Part shown: one piece after another, positions 36,251-45,318 of the stretch | Layout: the number at the start of each line of letters is the position of its first letter | Numbering within the stretch: the stretch's first letter is position 1 | Assembly: GCA_016936755.1 (NCBI GenBank) | Contig: JAFGXF010000045.1 | Span: 1 to 64,000 of the forward strand | Direction: 5' to 3' | DNA from: Anaerolineaceae bacterium | GTDB lineage: Bacteria; Chloroflexota; Anaerolineae; Anaerolineales; Anaerolineaceae | DNA: 64,000 bases | Notes under the pieces: generated by a model | The model's database searches: none | What the model saw: only the letters and a program-made list of their open reading frames with translations | Told to the model about the DNA's origin: nothing | Program-made: the position numbers and the translations under genes

Positions 36251-37843
36251 GTGATCATAGGAACACCAAGCACAGATAATAAGCAGATTGCCCGCGCAGC
36301 TGGAATAGTCATGCTGGCATTCGTCATATCCAACCTGATAGGACTTATCCGTGGAATTGTCATTACCAGGGCGTTTGGAACAAATGCCGATTTGGATGCA
36401 TTTAATGCAGCCAGTCGTGTAACAGAACTTTTATTCAATTTGGTTGCAGGGGGTGCAATGGCTTCGGCTTTTGTCCCAACATTTACTGGATTATTGTCGC
36501 ATGATGACAGGCATGGGGCATGGCAGCTTGCATCCTCGATCATCAATCTGGTTCTCCTGGTCCTGATTGCTTTGAGCGTTTTCGCATATATTTTTGCCCC
36601 ACAGATTGTTGAAAAAGGATTATATTTTCTGGCCCCCGGAACGGTAGTCACGCAACAACAACTGACGGTCGACTTATTAAGGCTGATGCTGCCTTCTGTG
36701 ATTATTTTTGGTATCAGCGGCTTATTGATGGGGATTCTTAATGCACACCAGATTTTTCTGATCCCTGCGATTGCTCCGTCCATGTATTCACTTGGAATGA
36801 TCGCCGGCACAATATTCTTGTCACCGATGATGGGGATTAGCGGGCTGGCTTGGGGGGTAGTGATCGGCGCAGCCGGTCATTTTTTGCTTCAAATACCCAG
36901 CATACTTCGCCTGAACGGAAAGAAGTATCACTTTAAATTGGGATTAGACAACCCGGTTGTCATTGAGGTGCTGCGTCTGATGACCCCCCGACTCTTGGGA
37001 GTCGCGGTGGTTCAGTTGAATTTCATTGTAAATACTGTCATCGCGCTGGGTTTACCCGAGGGCAGTGTCACAGCGCTTGTGTTGGGTTTTGGGTTGATGA
37101 TGATGCCCCAAATGGCGATTGCACAGTCAACAGGTATTGCTGCACTACCAACTTTTTCCACACAAGCAGCACAGGGACGGCATACTCAACTGAGTAATTC
37201 GATAAGCGTTACGTTGCGTTGGATAATCCTCCTTTCTATGCCAGCCTCCTTGGGTTTAATCCTGCTGCGCCAGCCCATAGTGGCTTTTCTATACCAGCGG
37301 GGTGAGTTTAGTGAATATTCAACCAGTCTGGTTGCCTGGGCACTAGCCTGGTATGCTGCCGGTTTGGTTGGACATTCAATTTTGGAAGTGATCAGTCGGG
37401 CCTTTTATGCATTGCATGACACCCGCACACCGGTTGTTGTTGGGGTGATCGCAATGAGTTTGAATATTGGATTGTCCTTTGCATTATCCAGTTTCTTTCG
37501 TTCAGTTGGATGGATGCCGCACGGAGGATTAGCCCTCGCCAATTCTCTGGCAACCGCGGTGGAAGTGGTTGTCTTGCTGGTTATTCTTTATAAGCGGCTG
37601 GGTTACATCGGCGGACGATCTGTGTTCTCAGCAGTCTGCCAATCCATTATTGGCGGTTTGGGCATGGTCGTGGTTCTGGTTGTGTGGAATTATTTTATGA
37701 GTGCGGATAGCCTGACCCTGCATGCTTTGGGTGGGATTATATTGGGAGGGTTTGTGTATTCGTTGATCTTGTGGGTTCTGCGTGTTCCGGAAATGGGACA
37801 AATGGCAGGGATAATAAAGCGTAAGTTACTAAAAAGCCTTTAG
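36251..37843 (+). CDS. murJ: Lipid II flippase MurJ (MviN family)
   Basis: About 530 residues with fourteen or so hydrophobic segments. NLIGLIRGIVI, AFGTNADLDAF and FNLVAGGAMASAFVPTF are characteristic MurJ N-terminal motifs with the functional Arg/Asp charges in TM1-2. It flips lipid-linked peptidoglycan precursor; a related flippase role for the glycan locus cannot be excluded. Start GTG 36251 is chosen because a TATAAT box covers the region just upstream; the GTG at 36233 would lie before that box. Overlaps the convergent DUF212 gene by 4 bp. Confidence 0.9.
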   Translation: MIIGTPSTDNKQIARAAGIVMLAFVISNLIGLIRGIVITRAFGTNADLDAFNAASRVTELLFNLVAGGAMASAFVPTFTGLLSHDDRHGAWQLASSIINLVLLVLIALSVFAYIFAPQIVEKGLYFLAPGTVVTQQQLTVDLLRLMLPSVIIFGISGLLMGILNAHQIFLIPAIAPSMYSLGMIAGTIFLSPMMGISGLAWGVVIGAAGHFLLQIPSILRLNGKKYHFKLGLDNPVVIEVLRLMTPRLLGVAVVQLNFIVNTVIALGLPEGSVTALVLGFGLMMMPQMAIAQSTGIAALPTFSTQAAQGRHTQLSNSISVTLRWIILLSMPASLGLILLRQPIVAFLYQRGEFSEYSTSLVAWALAWYAAGLVGHSILEVISRAFYALHDTRTPVVVGVIAMSLNIGLSFALSSFFRSVGWMPHGGLALANSLATAVEVVVLLVILYKRLGYIGGRSVFSAVCQSIIGGLGMVVVLVVWNYFMSADSLTLHALGGIILGGFVYSLILWVLRVPEMGQMAGIIKRKLLKSL

Positions 37844-38304
37844 CGCAGAACCACCCAAACAACAACAGCCACGATCGATCCCAGTACCACTCCCATCAGC
37901 GCTTCCAAGGGTGTATGACCCAAGACTTCTTTTAATGCGGTATCTGAGACTGGGTGCCCTTGGAAAAGCGCATCGATCATTAGATTGATTTTTTGTGCAT
38001 GCTTGCCAGCTTGATGACGAATTCCAGCAGCATCATAAACCACAATCATTCCGATTGCCAGAGCCAGGGCGAATAACGGGGATCCGAAACCGTGGAATAA
38101 TCCAATGGCTAGCGTTGTGGCACTGATCAAAGCGGAATGGGAACTTGGCATCCCCCCTGCACTGAAGATGAGAGACCATTGCCATTGATGGGCTCTGATA
38201 TAACCGGCAGGCAGTTTCAATATCTGTGCCAGTGTCCAGGCGACCAAGGCGGTGATGAGAACAGAATTGCCAAGTATGTTGTTGTTTATCGGGATTTCAG
38301 GCAT
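37840..38304 (-). CDS. Divergent PAP2 (DUF212) family membrane protein
   Basis: A 154-residue membrane protein with GGMPSSHSA, YDAAGIRHQAGKHA and LGHTPLEALMG, the three motifs of the DUF212/YuiD family, related to acid phosphatase/haloperoxidase folds. Probably hydrolyses a lipid-linked phosphate, but no substrate is established. ATG 38304 has AGAGG upstream and overlaps the end of xseB; TTG 38307 adds one residue. Confidence 0.85.
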   Translation of the reverse strand: MPEIPINNNILGNSVLITALVAWTLAQILKLPAGYIRAHQWQWSLIFSAGGMPSSHSALISATTLAIGLFHGFGSPLFALALAIGMIVVYDAAGIRHQAGKHAQKINLMIDALFQGHPVSDTALKEVLGHTPLEALMGVVLGSIVAVVVWVVLR

Positions 38305-38524
38305 CAATACTAACCTCTTTTGAATCTCCGGTTGTCTCGCGGATCTTTAATTGCGCTTGAGTAAGAAGGTTTTCACAATGTTTTGCCAGAGCCTGGCCGC
38401 GCTCGAAAAGTTTCAGGTTCTTATCAAGAGGTTGGCCACCCTCGTCAAGCAGACTGACTATGGATTGCAATTCCTCATAAGCTTGCTCGTAGTTTAATTT
38501 TTCAACTTCCTTCAATTGTGACAT
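38297..38524 (-). CDS. xseB: Exodeoxyribonuclease VII small subunit
   Basis: A 75-residue helical protein: NYEQAYEELQSIVSLLDEGG and LKLFERGQALAKHCENLL are the hallmark XseB helices that coil around XseA. The ATG at 38524 has AGGAG eight bases upstream and lies 4 bp after the xseA stop; an in-frame ATG at 38563 inside xseA is less likely. Confidence 0.92.
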   Translation of the reverse strand: MSQLKEVEKLNYEQAYEELQSIVSLLDEGGQPLDKNLKLFERGQALAKHCENLLTQAQLKIRETTGDSKEVSIDA

Positions 38525-38528
38525 GTGT

Positions 38529-39743
38529 TTACTCCTGGATGACAGTTGCTTGGAAAGACCCATTGCTTACGCGAATATTGATTGGTAATTTGTTGGTGGC
38601 ATCCTGTGTTTTGGTGATAAGCCGCGACTGCTTTTGATCCGTGACCAGAGCAAAACCACGGTTTAATGTAGCCTGTGGTGATAATGCGGTCAGACGACCA
38701 TATGTTTGCTTGAGGTTTAATGACTTAATACTTAAAGCATATTGGCAAGCTTTAACCAATGCATCTGAGAGGGTGTTCAATCGATCTGCTTGATTTTGTA
38801 AATATATTGCTGGTGAATTACGTAACAATAGGTTGTGCAGATCTGATAACTGCCAGATATATTCATCCAATAAATGGCGCGATACACGGAAGAGTTTTAT
38901 CCTCGATTCCTGTAATTCAGATAACAGATCATCTCTATGCGGTACCGCCATTTCAGCTGCTGCTGTAGGGGTTGGTGCTCTTATATCAGCCGTAAAATCA
39001 GCAATGGTGAAATCAGTTTCATGACCGATGCCTGTGATAACCGGGATGGGCGAGCTGGCAATTGCCCGAGCAACGTCCTCATCATTAAAAGCAGATAGGT
39101 CTTCAAGCGATCCACCCCCACGGGCAATCAAGATAATATCAGGGTTCTCGAGGATAACCTGTTTGAGTGCCGATATGATCATGGCGGGAGCTTCTCTTCC
39201 TTGAACGGGGGTGGGGGATAGAATAACCTCCGCCAATGGATACCGCCTTTGCAAAACGGTAAGAATGTCTTGAAGTGCTGCCCCGGTTGGAGATGTGACA
39301 ATCCCAATGGAGTGGGGAAAGGGTGGCAGAGGCCGTTTACGACTGATATCGAAAAGACCCTCTGCTTCCAGTTTGGACTTGAGGAGCAAAAACGCCTGGT
39401 ATAGGAAACCATCGCCTGTAGTTTGGATCCCGTCAATATAAAATTGTATCTGTCCCCCAACTTCATATATATCCACATAACCATGTGCTTCCACTAATAA
39501 TCCGTCTGACAAGGGGGTTCCCAGGCGGGAAGCATTTGAACGCCAAACAGCACAGCGTATGGAAGCATTTTGATCCTTAAGAGTGAAATACAGATGTCCT
39601 GAAGATGAGTGGGAATAGTTGGATACTTCGCCTCGCACCCAGATGTCTTTTAGAACCTCGTCGTTTTCCAGAACAAAATGCAGATATCCGGTTAGATCCT
39701 TGACTGTTATAACAGATGGGATTGGGAAGGTTGATTGACCCAT
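38529..39743 (-). CDS. xseA: Exodeoxyribonuclease VII large subunit
   Basis: A 404-residue nuclease with an N-terminal OB fold (WVRGEVSNY, HLYFTLKD) and the catalytic domain (VTSPTGAALQDI, RGGGSLEDL, ITGIGHETDFTIAD, APTPTAAAE), degrading single-stranded DNA with XseB in repair. Length is slightly short of the usual 400-450. Its promoter and start codon are so close that the mRNA is probably leaderless. Confidence 0.95.
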   Translation of the reverse strand: MGQSTFPIPSVITVKDLTGYLHFVLENDEVLKDIWVRGEVSNYSHSSSGHLYFTLKDQNASIRCAVWRSNASRLGTPLSDGLLVEAHGYVDIYEVGGQIQFYIDGIQTTGDGFLYQAFLLLKSKLEAEGLFDISRKRPLPPFPHSIGIVTSPTGAALQDILTVLQRRYPLAEVILSPTPVQGREAPAMIISALKQVILENPDIILIARGGGSLEDLSAFNDEDVARAIASSPIPVITGIGHETDFTIADFTADIRAPTPTAAAEMAVPHRDDLLSELQESRIKLFRVSRHLLDEYIWQLSDLHNLLLRNSPAIYLQNQADRLNTLSDALVKACQYALSIKSLNLKQTYGRLTALSPQATLNRGFALVTDQKQSRLITKTQDATNKLPINIRVSNGSFQATVIQE

Positions 39744-39751
39744 AATTTTGA

Positions 39752-39780
39752 AGCATACTCTGCTTGGTATGCTATGTCAA
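39752..39780 (-). promoter_or_regulatory. xseA promoter with overlapping inverted repeat
   Basis: Minus strand TTGACA, 17 bp, TATGCT, with only 8 nt from the -10 to the xseA ATG. AGCATAC-N8-GTATGCT (39752-39773) forms a perfect 7-bp dyad covering the -10 and most of the spacer, a likely repressor site. Confidence 0.55.
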
Positions 39781-39828
39781 ATGTAAGAAGGCCAGGTATC
39801 AAGTAAAATTAAAGCGAGTTGACCGATA

Positions 39829-41190
39829 ATGGAATATGGTCAGCAATTCATTCGTATCTATCATGAGGTTTACAGATTGAAAACAAAACGGATTGCGATC
39901 ATCGGTGCCGGGTTTGGAGGTTTATCAGCTGCATACGACCTGAGCCGTAAAGGCCATCAAGTCGTCGTCTACGATAGCGATGATGGGCCTGGGGGTTTGG
40001 CAAGAGGGTTTAAGGAGCCTGCATGGAAATGGTCGGTAGAAAAGTATTATCATCACTGGTTTGCCAGTGATCAGCATGTTCTTGGACTTATTAATGAACT
40101 CGGGTGGCGCAACAAGGTGATTTTCCCTCGACCATATACAGTCATGTATTATAAGGATGAATTCTACCCTTTCGATTCAATCATGACTGCCTTGACAAAT
40201 CCGATAATTGGCTGGGGACTCAGTAAATTGAGATTTGGGATGATCGGCCTTTACCTGAGATTGACAACGAACTGGAAAGCACTCGAGAAGGTCTCTGCCG
40301 AATCCTGGATGAAAAAATGGGCAGGCCAAAGTGTTTATGAAAAAATGTGGGCGCCCTTATTGCAGGGCAAATTTGGCGATCGTTACATGCATGATGTGAA
40401 TATGGCGTGGATGTGGGCACGACTGCATGCGCGGACAACACGCTTAGGCACCTTTGAAGGTGGTTTTCAAGCATTTGCCAATGCGTTTCAACAGAGACTA
40501 TCTGAAATGAGTGTACAGTTCCAATTTGGCACAATCATCAAAGAAATAAAGCACATTAATGAAAGTCATTTGAAGCTAATCCCGGCAGGTAAAAAACCTG
40601 AAATATTTGATGCATGCCTGGTGACCTCCTCTCCCAGGCAATTGGCTGGTATGGCTGACGGACTATCACAGACCTACTTAAAAGGATTGTTGTCGCTGAA
40701 GCATATGGGGGCGGTTGTACTTGTGATAAGCCTGCGACAGCAACTTTCTAGAGAAGGTTACTACTGGTTCAATCTGCCAAAATCTGCTGGATTTCCCTTC
40801 CTGGCTCTTGTTGAACATACCAACTATCTTTCTCCTGATTATTTCGGCGGCGACCATATCATCTACATTGGAGATTATCTGGAGCCGGATCACGAACATT
40901 TCAACCTCAGCAAAGATGAATTACTCAAACGGTTTATCCCAAGTTTAGCGCGTATTAACCCCGAATTTCGGCCGGATTGGGTTAAGAAGAGCTGGTTACA
41001 TCGTACGAGATATGCTCAACCCGTACCACTTATTCACCACTCTGAAAATCTACCAGAGATACGCACGCCAATCAAGGGATTGTACTATGCCAGCATGAGT
41101 CAGGTATATCCATGGGATCGAGGCACGAATTTTGCGGTGGAGATCGGCAGAAAGGCAGCCCGGTTGATGATTGAGGATTTTGTTTGTTGA
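39829..41190 (+). CDS. FAD-dependent amine-oxidase/protoporphyrinogen-oxidase-like protein
   Basis: A 453-residue flavoprotein: dinucleotide fold IAIIGAGFGGLSAA (residues 22-35) with the GG motif GPGGLARGF near 50-58, and a C-terminal FAD site near YPWDRGTNFAVE. Such proteins oxidise amines, polyprenyl or carotenoid compounds, or act as UDP-galactopyranose-mutase-like enzymes; I cannot choose. The ATG has only a weak RBS; a TTG at 39877 with GAGG upstream would start just before the FAD fold and is a real alternative. Confidence 0.72.
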   Translation: MEYGQQFIRIYHEVYRLKTKRIAIIGAGFGGLSAAYDLSRKGHQVVVYDSDDGPGGLARGFKEPAWKWSVEKYYHHWFASDQHVLGLINELGWRNKVIFPRPYTVMYYKDEFYPFDSIMTALTNPIIGWGLSKLRFGMIGLYLRLTTNWKALEKVSAESWMKKWAGQSVYEKMWAPLLQGKFGDRYMHDVNMAWMWARLHARTTRLGTFEGGFQAFANAFQQRLSEMSVQFQFGTIIKEIKHINESHLKLIPAGKKPEIFDACLVTSSPRQLAGMADGLSQTYLKGLLSLKHMGAVVLVISLRQQLSREGYYWFNLPKSAGFPFLALVEHTNYLSPDYFGGDHIIYIGDYLEPDHEHFNLSKDELLKRFIPSLARINPEFRPDWVKKSWLHRTRYAQPVPLIHHSENLPEIRTPIKGLYYASMSQVYPWDRGTNFAVEIGRKAARLMIEDFVC

Positions 41191-41421
41191 GAGTAGTAAA
41201 TAGTCACGAGATTCTATTTTTATCATTACAAAATGCAGATAATGCTTGAACTGGTGACAAGGAATAAGCCGAACATAAAGTTCAATAATCGCACTTCAAA
41301 GTGAAGTAGTCTATCAGCCACCAGCCATGGGTGGATACAAGTCGATAGCACCTAGGGGTGGCATATACTGGTAAGGGAATTGGCCTGTGGGATTGATAAA
41401 TGAAATGGGATTATTTAAGAT
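41191..41421. other. Intergenic region, possible small RNA
   Basis: No ORF with coding character. It has short complementary blocks (CCACC and GGGTGG near 41318-41334, a second GGGGTGG near 41354) and ends at an intrinsic terminator about 230 bp after the FAD gene. It may be a long 3' UTR or a structured RNA; I found no convincing promoter. Confidence 0.25.
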
Positions 41422-41449
41422 AAACAATTCTTAAAGAATTGTTTTTTTT
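41422..41449 (+). terminator. Intrinsic terminator upstream of dnaA
   Basis: AAACAATTC, loop TTAAA, GAATTGTTT, followed by an uninterrupted T run to 41449. Separates the FAD gene transcript from dnaA. Confidence 0.85.
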
Positions 41450-41472
41450 AAATTTGGCGTAGGGTTAAATGC

Positions 41473-41501
41473 TTGAACAGTGAGGGGTTATTTGATAGAA
41501 T
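41473..41501 (+). promoter_or_regulatory. dnaA promoter
   Basis: TTGAAC, 17 bp, TAGAAT; transcription start near 41508, leaving a leader of about 140 nt before the dnaA ATG. Confidence 0.6.
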
Positions 41502-41576
41502 GCTAACAACAAACCTTACAGGGCTTTGTTCCACCCCTTGTAGTGAAGAAAAAATTTATATTGAAAATACGCCCAC

Positions 41577-41611
41577 GTTACCAGCGGGAGAGTCATTGCA
41601 CATCTGGTAAC
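41577..41611 (+). promoter_or_regulatory. Hairpin in the dnaA leader
   Basis: GTTACCAG, 19-nt loop, CTGGTAAC: a perfect 8-bp stem 37 nt before the start codon, followed by the palindrome ATCCGGAT (41613-41620). No T run follows, so it is not a terminator; control of DnaA expression is possible. Confidence 0.4.
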
Positions 41612-41648
41612 CATCCGGATAAATATATCAAGGCATCGAAAGGAAATA

Positions 41649-42992
41649 ATGAACGCAGAGCAAGCTTGGCAGGCAACTCTAGGACAACTCCAGATGGAGA
41701 TGTCAAAACCCGCTTATGATACATGGGTCCGTGATGCCTGCCTGTTGTCCTGCGAAGGAGAAAATATTATTGTTGGTGTTAAGAATGCCTATATCTGTGA
41801 TTGGTTGGAAACCAGATTGATCGATACAATTACCAGAAAGGTAACAGCTCTGATGGAGCGGCCTATGCTGGTCCATTTTATCGTTAACACCAAGGACCAA
41901 TCATCAGAGCAGGAAAACCCCGATACTGTTTTAACACAGCGTGTTCAAATTAACCCATGTAACCACAATACTCTTAATGGGCGTTACACATTCAGTGAAT
42001 TTGTCGTAGCAGGTAATAACCGGTTGGCTCACGCTGCGGCTTTATCAGTAGTGGAAAACCCCTCACACTCCTATAATCCCCTTTTTATTTATGGCGATGT
42101 GGGACTGGGAAAAACGCATTTGTTGCAAGCCATCGGACATGCGATTCAGGAGGCTGGACGCCGTGTGTTATTTGTCACCTCAGAGGAATTCACCAACGAT
42201 TTGATATGCGCTATTATGGGACATTCCACAACTGAATTTCGCGAAAAATTCCGGACAATCGATGTATTGTTGGTGGACGACATTCAATTTATTGCAGGCA
42301 AGGATTCCACCCAGGAAGAATTTTTCCATACATTTAATGCGTTGCACGATCAGGGCAAACAGATCGTTATTACATCTGATCGTCCCCCCAGGGCGATCGG
42401 CACACTCGAATTGCGTTTGCGATCGCGTTTTGAATGGGGACTGATAGCAGATCTTCAGCCCCCTGATTACGAAACCAGGATAGCCATCTTAAACAGAAAA
42501 ACAGAACGGATGGGTCGTTTGATTCCCGATGAAGTGATCGATTTAATCGCCCGCTGCATTCAAAACAACATTCGGGAATTGGAAGGAGCGCTCAATCGCT
42601 TGTGTGCCTATGCAGATCTAATTGGAGCGGTGATCGATCAAGCTCTCGCTAAAACTGCTTTGAGTGATTATATTACCCAACAACAATCCGTTAATCCTGA
42701 GCATATTATGGGAGTTGTGGCAAATGCATTTGGAGTGGAAATGGATCGGCTGGTTGGCCGGGAGCGCACCCAGGATATCGCTTTACCGCGACAGGTGGCG
42801 ATGTATTTGTTGCGCGAAGAAACACATCAGTCACTTCCACAAATCGGGCAAACATTGGGCGGTCGTGATCATACCACTGTGATGTATGCATGTGATAAGG
42901 TCGCTGGGTTGATCGAAAACGACGATCGCGTTCGCTCGCGAATCATAGCAATTCGGGAACAGCTGTATGCAAGAGCGTCTTTACCGGTATAG
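41649..42992 (+). CDS. dnaA: Chromosomal replication initiator DnaA
   Basis: A 447-residue AAA+ protein: domain I helices at 1-75, a short linker, FSEFVVAGNN before Walker A GDVGLGKTH (149-157), Walker B VLLVDDIQF, the Arg-finger region LRLRSRFEWG, and C-terminal GGRDHTTVMYA that contacts the DnaA box. RBS AAAGGA. The following gene is a convergent TPR gene, not dnaN, and no TTATCCACA-like box was seen nearby, so this may not mark oriC, or a second dnaA may exist elsewhere. Confidence 0.95.
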   Translation: MNAEQAWQATLGQLQMEMSKPAYDTWVRDACLLSCEGENIIVGVKNAYICDWLETRLIDTITRKVTALMERPMLVHFIVNTKDQSSEQENPDTVLTQRVQINPCNHNTLNGRYTFSEFVVAGNNRLAHAAALSVVENPSHSYNPLFIYGDVGLGKTHLLQAIGHAIQEAGRRVLFVTSEEFTNDLICAIMGHSTTEFREKFRTIDVLLVDDIQFIAGKDSTQEEFFHTFNALHDQGKQIVITSDRPPRAIGTLELRLRSRFEWGLIADLQPPDYETRIAILNRKTERMGRLIPDEVIDLIARCIQNNIRELEGALNRLCAYADLIGAVIDQALAKTALSDYITQQQSVNPEHIMGVVANAFGVEMDRLVGRERTQDIALPRQVAMYLLREETHQSLPQIGQTLGGRDHTTVMYACDKVAGLIENDDRVRSRIIAIREQLYARASLPV

Positions 42993-43001
42993 GATTTGGA
43001 A

Positions 43002-45308
43002 TTATCCTGAAAGATTATTCTTCAATTGAGTTAGCAAACTTTGATAGTCCGGACTATTAGCCGGATTCATTGATAAAATTTGTTCAATGACTGCGATGGC
43101 ACCTGCCGTATCCCCCTTTTTCATCAGATCTTCGCCAAGCATATCCAATTCCTCAATAGTCTTACTTTGAGTCGCAGGAATTTGGAATTCGCCTTCCAAC
43201 AGTGCCTGTAAATCCGGTTTGTCTGGGTACTCACGATTGAGCATCTCGAGGAATCCGGTTGCCCGGGTGGATTGACCGGCATTTACCAGAAGACTCATGA
43301 AATCCTTGATTTCGGTGAGTGCATCATCCACCTGCCCCAAATGGTAGTAAATATCCACTAATGCTTTTCGGGTTTTCTCATCATCTGGTTGGATACTCTT
43401 TACCCGTCCATAGTTATGCAAAGCCTGTCTCCAGTCAAGTCGCTGGGTGTCGATATCCGCGAGACGACGTAAAATCTCGGCCTCCAGTCGCTGGGGGCCT
43501 TTGCTTTTTTGATAGAGACGCATTGAATCCTGGCATATCTGCGCAGCTCGCTCAAGCTCAGCTAATTGAAGATAGATGTCCGCAATGAGCAGGTTTTCAC
43601 GGATTGCATCTTCAGCCTGACCCATCGCGATCAGGTTTTCTATTAATAGCATGCGCATGTTCATATCCATTGGCATCAGAGTAACCGCGTGACGCAGCAC
43701 CTGGACGGCCCGTGTGTTTTCCCCGCGGCTGGCGTATGTTTTCGCGATAATCTTGTACTTCTGGATAGCGGCCTGTTTATCATGCAGTTTGTAGAGCAAA
43801 TCAGCGATCATCTGGTGCAGGGGCAAAAAATTCGGTGATTCATCAAGCGCGAAGAAAGCTGTTTCAAGCGCCTCGTGGTATTTTTCCTTCTCTGTATAAC
43901 TGCGGATTGATGCCATGGCTTCTATCAAACTGGAGCTCTTGGTTTGCAGTAGCACTGATATGATGGGCGTGACACTACTCTCAGACGTGCCCATGACTTC
44001 CTCGCGGATGCTACGCAAATGTTGCTGCCAATCGGTGCGAATCAGTTGCGTTTCTACATTATCACACACCGACTCACGATTCGCATCATCGGCATCGCGC
44101 TCAAAGGAGTCAATGATCGGCTCATATAGACTCATCAAATATTCATTTTGATCGGCAGGCACAGTTGAGGCGTCGGCTATTGACATCGCTTCCATATAGA
44201 CATGAGCTGCACCACTCAGCTTGTTATTCTTTCTATGAATTCGACCAATAAGTAGCTTGGAACCCAACATATAATCAGGACTGGATTGTGACTTTTGAAG
44301 TGACTTCATGGCCTTATCATATTCACCATTCTGGAAGTGAAGAAATCCAAGGTTGAAATGTGCAGCCGGGTGATCCAACCCCTTACTTGTGGCAGCAGAC
44401 AACTCGTAAATGGCTTGAGGAATCTGATCGTGGGTTTGGGCATCTATTGCCTGACTCAGGTGAAGCGCAATTTTTGCATTGTGACTGGATTCGTTATTCT
44501 TTGAAGTAATACCTCTGATCGGAGTGGTTGCCTGTGCATTTGATTGCTGGCTGAATAGAAAACCCGCCAGTGCAACCATGGCGTTTTGCTTTGTTTCAGT
44601 GATTGGATCTGCTGATCTCCCGGCTCGACTTGGGGTTGCATTTTGTTCAAATTTCTTCACCTGTGACATCATGATCGGGCCGGTTCCCCCCTGACGGCGC
44701 ACGGGTTTTACCAGCAACTGTCCGGATTGAATGGCGGACAAGGCATCTTGTGCAGGTTTGCTTCGAGGAGTAAGCTGGATTGCACGCTCGATCATTTTCC
44801 TGGCGCCTTCTGTGTCATCAGCATGTTGCATCAGCGCCGCTATTTCGAGATATTCACTGGCGGCCTCGTCTTTGCGGTCGATCCTTTCTAAGAGATCAGC
44901 TATTCGCATGCGAGCAGTAACATCTTCGGGATTGAAACTGATAACCTGTGACCAATTATCAATAGCCTTGGTAACATCGTTACGTCTGGCGTACTGATCG
45001 CCAGCCTCTATGCTGACTTTTGTTGCGTTTGATAGGTCTCCAATACGTTCGTAGAGTCGCGCAATCCGCTCAAGAACCACAGGATCGCCATCACTGGATT
45101 TCGCTGCTCGATTATAAAAATCGATGGCTTCATTGTATTTTTGTAATTCCGTGTAAGCCAGACCAATTGCTGTTAATGCCTTGGGATCATCTGGGATTTC
45201 CTGAAGAGCCAGGGTATATTGCTCAATGGCGTTGAGCCAATCCAAGTCCCAGGCAGCGTTGTGCCCAAGCGACATATACTGTTTATAGGAATCCTGATTG
45301 CCTGTCAT
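43002..45308 (-). CDS. Large TPR-repeat protein
   Basis: A 768-residue soluble helical protein. TPR units (ALxxIGLAYxELxxYxEAI-type) fill residues 20-200 and 275 to the end; between them is a low-complexity basic linker (VKPVRRQGGTGPI). No signal or enzyme domain. ATG 45308 has AGGA upstream; an earlier ATG at 45335 overlaps polA and has no RBS. It is 10 bp from polA and likely co-transcribed. Probably an assembly scaffold; partners unknown. Confidence 0.82.
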   Translation of the reverse strand: MTGNQDSYKQYMSLGHNAAWDLDWLNAIEQYTLALQEIPDDPKALTAIGLAYTELQKYNEAIDFYNRAAKSSDGDPVVLERIARLYERIGDLSNATKVSIEAGDQYARRNDVTKAIDNWSQVISFNPEDVTARMRIADLLERIDRKDEAASEYLEIAALMQHADDTEGARKMIERAIQLTPRSKPAQDALSAIQSGQLLVKPVRRQGGTGPIMMSQVKKFEQNATPSRAGRSADPITETKQNAMVALAGFLFSQQSNAQATTPIRGITSKNNESSHNAKIALHLSQAIDAQTHDQIPQAIYELSAATSKGLDHPAAHFNLGFLHFQNGEYDKAMKSLQKSQSSPDYMLGSKLLIGRIHRKNNKLSGAAHVYMEAMSIADASTVPADQNEYLMSLYEPIIDSFERDADDANRESVCDNVETQLIRTDWQQHLRSIREEVMGTSESSVTPIISVLLQTKSSSLIEAMASIRSYTEKEKYHEALETAFFALDESPNFLPLHQMIADLLYKLHDKQAAIQKYKIIAKTYASRGENTRAVQVLRHAVTLMPMDMNMRMLLIENLIAMGQAEDAIRENLLIADIYLQLAELERAAQICQDSMRLYQKSKGPQRLEAEILRRLADIDTQRLDWRQALHNYGRVKSIQPDDEKTRKALVDIYYHLGQVDDALTEIKDFMSLLVNAGQSTRATGFLEMLNREYPDKPDLQALLEGEFQIPATQSKTIEELDMLGEDLMKKGDTAGAIAVIEQILSMNPANSPDYQSLLTQLKNNLSG

Positions 45309-45318
45309 GTTTATCCTG

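Noticed and set aside
36244-36810. 188-residue minus-strand frame opposite murJ
   Set aside because: Shadow of the membrane-protein gene; no start signal and no family motif.
41230-41449. 6S RNA or SRP RNA gene
   Set aside because: Did not show the closing stem and central bubble of 6S RNA or the SRP tetraloop motifs; kept only as an unspecified possible RNA.
41191-41648. Origin of replication next to dnaA
   Set aside because: I saw no TTATCCACA-like boxes or AT-rich repeats in this region, and dnaN is absent.
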